64,000 nucleotides of DNA. Source: Tribonema minus (taxonomy: Eukaryota; Sar; Xanthophyceae; Tribonematales; Tribonemataceae). The stretch covers positions 372,001 to 436,000 of the forward strand of contig JAFCMP010000542.1 of assembly GCA_017506865.1 (NCBI GenBank). Direction: 5' to 3'. Below the pieces are notes generated by a model. It saw only the letters and a list, made by a program, of their open reading frames with translations. It was not told the origin of the DNA and made no database searches. Positions 60,341 to 64,000 of the stretch are shown in pieces (the stretch's first letter is position 1; every line of letters begins with the position of its first letter). A program made the position numbers and the translations under genes.

Positions 60341-62368
60341 ATGCGCGCTTACTCACCTAGCAGCATGCCCTTTCTGAGCGCGTGCATAAGCAGGAGGTCA
60401 ACGGCTGCCTACACCGTGTAGGTGCCGCTCATGCCATTGAGCGCTGCATAGGCGCAGCCGGCTGTGCAACCGGCACAGTAGACGCACACACGTCAGTGCA
60501 ATTGCGAGCAACATTTGTCTACAAATAACTGGACTACTAGTGGCACTGGCAATGCAGGTTCATGTGCGCTGCAGCCACCGGGGTGCCCTTGCATTCACCG
60601 TCACCAAATCTGGTTTCCTCCTATTACACATCATTTCAGTGGTAGTGGTCACGTTATTCTGTACATGCTGAAGCATATGTACCCTGGTTTCTACTATCAT
60701 GTGTATTCTCAGGCACACCTTGAATTTTGGCTGCATGCAATGTGCCACGCTTAGGTTCAATTTTAGATGAGGCCACTACTTCTTGCTAGACACAACTCTC
60801 ACCCCCGCAACATGATGCATGCTGCCCCCAAAGTAAAAATAGCAACTTGCAGCCCTAGGGCAGCTGCAATGCTTAACTGTCAGCCGCATCTTTTGGTGGC
60901 AAATAGACGCTTTCTGTCCCCGTGCACCCCCTCCCCCCCCCTCACCGAGGGAACATCATAGCATGAGTCATTGTACCTGTGTCGCTTCGATATGAGGCAC
61001 AAAGTTTGTAAGGTTGCAGAGAGCCTCGGGAAAGGCACGCAGTCACTGCGGTTATGAAGTAACACTAGCAGATGATAGAGCCCGCCAAGAGCACACGTCA
61101 CCTGAGCGGCACTACAGCTGATACATACATGCAAATGCAACTCTGACAATGGTGGGAGAAAAGAATATACATGATTCTGCGAGCTACCGCAAATTTTGTG
61201 GCCATTCATGCCCTGTTCTGTGTACACGGCAGCTGCGTGCACACTTGATGCCTACGTGAAGCCTATCTGTCTGTACAAGTACGTCGCTCAGAGCTTCCCA
61301 TTGCTGGTAGGTATAGCGGGATTTCAAGTTGGGCCATATCACACAGAAGTATGTACCATGCAATCGAGCCCATTGGCCTGAGCAAACATATTGCCTATGA
61401 GCTCGCTCAGCTATGAATGAAGTGAATAGCAAAGGAGCTACTCTGGGCCATTCTGCGCTGAATATGGATAAAACACATGTGAATACTGTGGCATATTGCA
61501 GATGGATTCACGAGGGCCGTGAATAAATCGGAAAGCAGCAAATCAGATCGCGCACAGCTGGTGATGAGGGTCGATGGCCCTGCGTCACTCAGCGCGCTCA
61601 GGCATGGCGAGCCTCTGAGAGGGGCCGTGCTGCGTCACGACAACTAGATGCCAAGCAGCTGCTGCATGCGCCATGAGCGGTGTGCTGAAGGGCTGTACCT
61701 GCGCTGGTCGCTGGCACTCTGCGAGTGACGTTGCGTTGGCCACGCATGTGAAACATAGGGCGCTGTACAGAATGGAGTTCAGAATTCACGCTTGTATTCA
61801 CGTCGCAAACCGGCTGTGCAGAACGGGTCTCATGAGCTCGCTACGACTGGAGTGAATAGCGCGGCGGACATGTACAAACGTGGTTTATGCAAGCTCACCC
61901 TCCTGCTCCGAGTCATAAGGCCGTCGTGGTTTGCGACAGCCTGAGGCTTGCTCGCGAAACTGGCATGAGTACCCCAGGACGGCAGCCCACGCTCCTGGCG
62001 GACCACTGGTAAGTTAACAACTGTGCAGGTCGGTCAACTTGGTGCCGGGCTTGCCCAAGTCTACTTTGAAGTTCAACAATGACCAGGCCTGGATATGCAT
62101 GCAAGGTATGGGCACAGGGCAACGTCAGCGCTCCAGGTGTCGGATTGGTCGAGGTTTGGCACAGGCAGAAATTGCCCTGAAGATCTGCCCTCATAATGCC
62201 TTCAGCCATCGCCAGATTTGTCAGGGTCCGCAGACGGAGCAGTGGCTAAAGCTGGTAAGCAGCGCCTGTCAGCCTTCAAGTCAGTCACGCAGCAAAGTTT
62301 TACTGGTAGTGCAGCACTTCGCGCTAAGCGAGAATTGTTCAAATTTTAATTTTTAAAACGCACATCAG
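60341..62368. other. Spacer with a second MITE-like copy
   Basis: Apart from the element at 61,445-61,830 I see no supported gene. Confidence 0.45.
61445..61830. mobile_element. Short TIR element (MITE-like), copy B
   Basis: Second copy of the element at 43,670-44,095, in the same orientation, with ends GGGCCATTCTGCGC and GTGCAGAACGGGTCT. It is flanked on both sides by an imperfect ~30-bp direct repeat (61,398-61,430 and 61,833-61,860; both start TGAGCTCGCT and end AGTGAATAGC). That repeat is unusually long for a target-site duplication. Confidence 0.7.
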
Positions 62369-62588
62369 ACATCAAATCCAGCATCACCAAGCACCCAGCA
62401 GCAGGAGCAGCAGCTGTGGCGGACCGTGCTGATGATGAAAGCGGTATATATTTGTTGCCTTCTGAGTCGAGGGACCCAGATATCGAGGCTGGTGGTAGTG
62501 TTATAACAAGGGAGGACCTTATTGCCACTATCCTGCAGGCCATGGCGAATCTGCCAGTCGATAAAACTACACTGCAAGTCATACTCAG
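62369..62588 (+). other. Putative isolated coding exon
   Basis: It is open between an ATCAG acceptor and a CAG|GTGTGC donor (220 nt). The translation is protein-like: DESGIYLLPSESRDPDIEAG, then VITREDLIATILQAMANLPV and DKTTLQVILR. No family was recognised and no phase-matched partner exon was found nearby. Confidence 0.3.
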
Positions 62589-63472
62589 GTGTGCTGCTTG
62601 GCACAATGCTTAGTTCACACAACTGTACATGTGCGGTTTGCTTGTAACTGCGTGAGCATGGTAATCCACGATGCTGTGGCACAGATGAGGGGGGTGGACA
62701 GCTTCTTGGCGAAGCAATCAAAAAGAGGGTGGACATCTTTTTGGTGAAGCAATTAAAAGGGTGTCCTATTTCCTGGTTTTGGCATTTGAAAATCAACAAA
62801 GAAGCCGTCTAGTGTCCTTTTAAAATCGAAGACAAGACGGTAATCTTAGAAAAGCTAAGTGGCACTGCTTTCATTTACATTAATGAATAAGCTCGCAGTG
62901 TGCTAGCAAAATGCATTGACCCCCCGTGCTGTACGGTACCCCGGCCTCAGTCTCAACATCTTGCGTGCACGCGTGCGGGCTAGTGCTGGACAGGCCGTCA
63001 ATGCTTCTCGCTTTTGTGTTTCATATTATCGGGAGGCATGTCGCAGCGTGTGCGCGTACGCACCTCAGACGTGCGCCAGCCAAGCCAAGCGCTGGATCGC
63101 AGCGTCGCCACAGGAGTGAGTGCCAGACCTTTGAGGCCAGCCAGACAGAGTCTTAAAGGGTAATGCTGGCGTTAACACCAAGGATCTAGCACTGCACGCC
63201 AAAAAGCGGCGGGGGTCGCGTGTGATCATGAACCTTCACTTCACCTTCAACTTGAAGTGGACGCACCGCTGCATGCGGGGCATGATACAGCATCGCCCTT
63301 GAGTCAGTCAGTGCAACCTATACAGGTACGATGCCTAGTGCCTCAAGGCGATTTGGCGCGCTGTTGCAACCCGCCAAACTGCACGTCGACCGTTGTGTCC
63401 GCCACACTGCTGGCAATTTCCCGCACTCAATACAACCGACCCTTCTAGACCCGTCAGCTGTTCTAGACCCAG

Positions 63473-63622
63473 CGGGTGCTAGATTTGGGTGATGCAGGCG
63501 TTAAGCTGGTGGCCGAAGTCTTGCAGAGTACTTCAGATTCAGTCAGCAGCGAATGCGTCCAAGCAGAGGCTGTGCCGTGTGGACTTCTTGCGGCAGCATC
63601 TGCGGGTCTTCGGAAACGCAAG
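63473..63622 (+). other. Putative isolated coding exon near the right edge
   Basis: Exactly 50 codons, phase 0, between CCCAG and AAG|GTGAGA. It reads RVLDLGDAGVKLVAEVLQST, then SDSVSSECVQAEAVPCGLLA and AAASAGLRKRK. Downstream is a CTG microsatellite (63,789-63,810). An open frame from the ATG at 63,895 runs off the window. The gene, if real, lies mostly to the right. Confidence 0.3.
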
Positions 63623-64000
63623 GTGAGAGAAAGAAAAACTGCAGACTTGACGGGACTCCTGCGCTGTAGACTGCTAAACGCAGACGTGATGTGCAGAGTT
63701 GTGTGCTTTTCCTGGAGCGAGGGTGTTCAGCTGCTTCGTCGGCGCTTTAGTCTGCGTTCAACGGCGTTGTCCGAGATGGTGGCAGAGGCTGCTGCTGCTG
63801 CTGCTGCTGCTCCTGTCACCAGCAATCACGGATTTCACAGATCCGCTTTTGTGCCGCTTCGCAGACGCCAAGTTAGACGCAGTAGACCAGCGACATGGAG
63901 CGGTTGGCGGATGCAGATGCGAACGCTGTGTCTGGCTCTGAGAGCTCTCTCGGATCGCAATCATTCAGTCAAGGCGTCACAGACACGGACGAGATATGGA

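Noticed and set aside
1..64000. CRISPR arrays, bacterial operons, rRNA or tRNA genes
   Set aside because: No regularly spaced repeats, ribosome-binding patterns or cloverleaf/rRNA sequences were seen; the window is eukaryotic.

Overview
This is a 64 kb piece of a eukaryotic nuclear genome. It has long spliced genes with GT-AG introns, about 50% GC, many CTG/GCA microsatellites, and short human-type telomere motifs (TTAGGG/CCCTAA) scattered through introns and spacers. A phytochrome points to a light-sensing, probably photosynthetic protist. The phytochrome is the bacteriophytochrome-like type, with its candidate bilin cysteine in the N-terminal PAS domain and a histidine kinase-receiver output. 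That type is known from diatoms, brown algae and fungi, so an ochrophyte-like alga is my best guess. A green alga with TTAGGG telomeres cannot be excluded.

Left part (1-10.4 kb) is mobile DNA, all on the minus strand. It holds an apparently intact OTU-Rep-helicase gene of a Helitron2/Helentron-type element running off the left edge (1-5107). Next is a CTG-rich repeat zone, then a strikingly GC-rich 697-codon ORF derived from a non-LTR retrotransposon (6981-9074), and then a second, truncated Helitron helicase (9665-10375).

11.0-12.8 kb carries a four-exon minus-strand gene for an unrecognised cysteine-rich protein of 310 residues. A tandem CRE-like palindrome lies upstream of it.

The centre holds three signalling or regulatory genes whose exons I could join in phase. 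(1) 14,581-32,678 (+): a 19-exon gene for a DEP-domain MAP kinase kinase kinase, with one in-frame TAG in the activation segment. (2) 34,956-47,541 (-): a 9-exon phytochrome-histidine kinase-receiver of 1065 residues. (3) 50,408-56,302 (+): a three-repeat MYB transcription factor with a Gln/Ser/Gly-rich tail, divergent from the phytochrome. Light sensing, phosphorelay, MAPK signalling and transcription therefore sit side by side. A functional link between them is only inference.

The most unusual pattern is that several introns of the kinase and phytochrome genes hold decayed partial copies ('echoes') of the adjacent exon, some with splice sites. Three short TIR transposon families also lie in introns and spacers. 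The last 8 kb has only exon-like fragments that I could not assemble into a gene.
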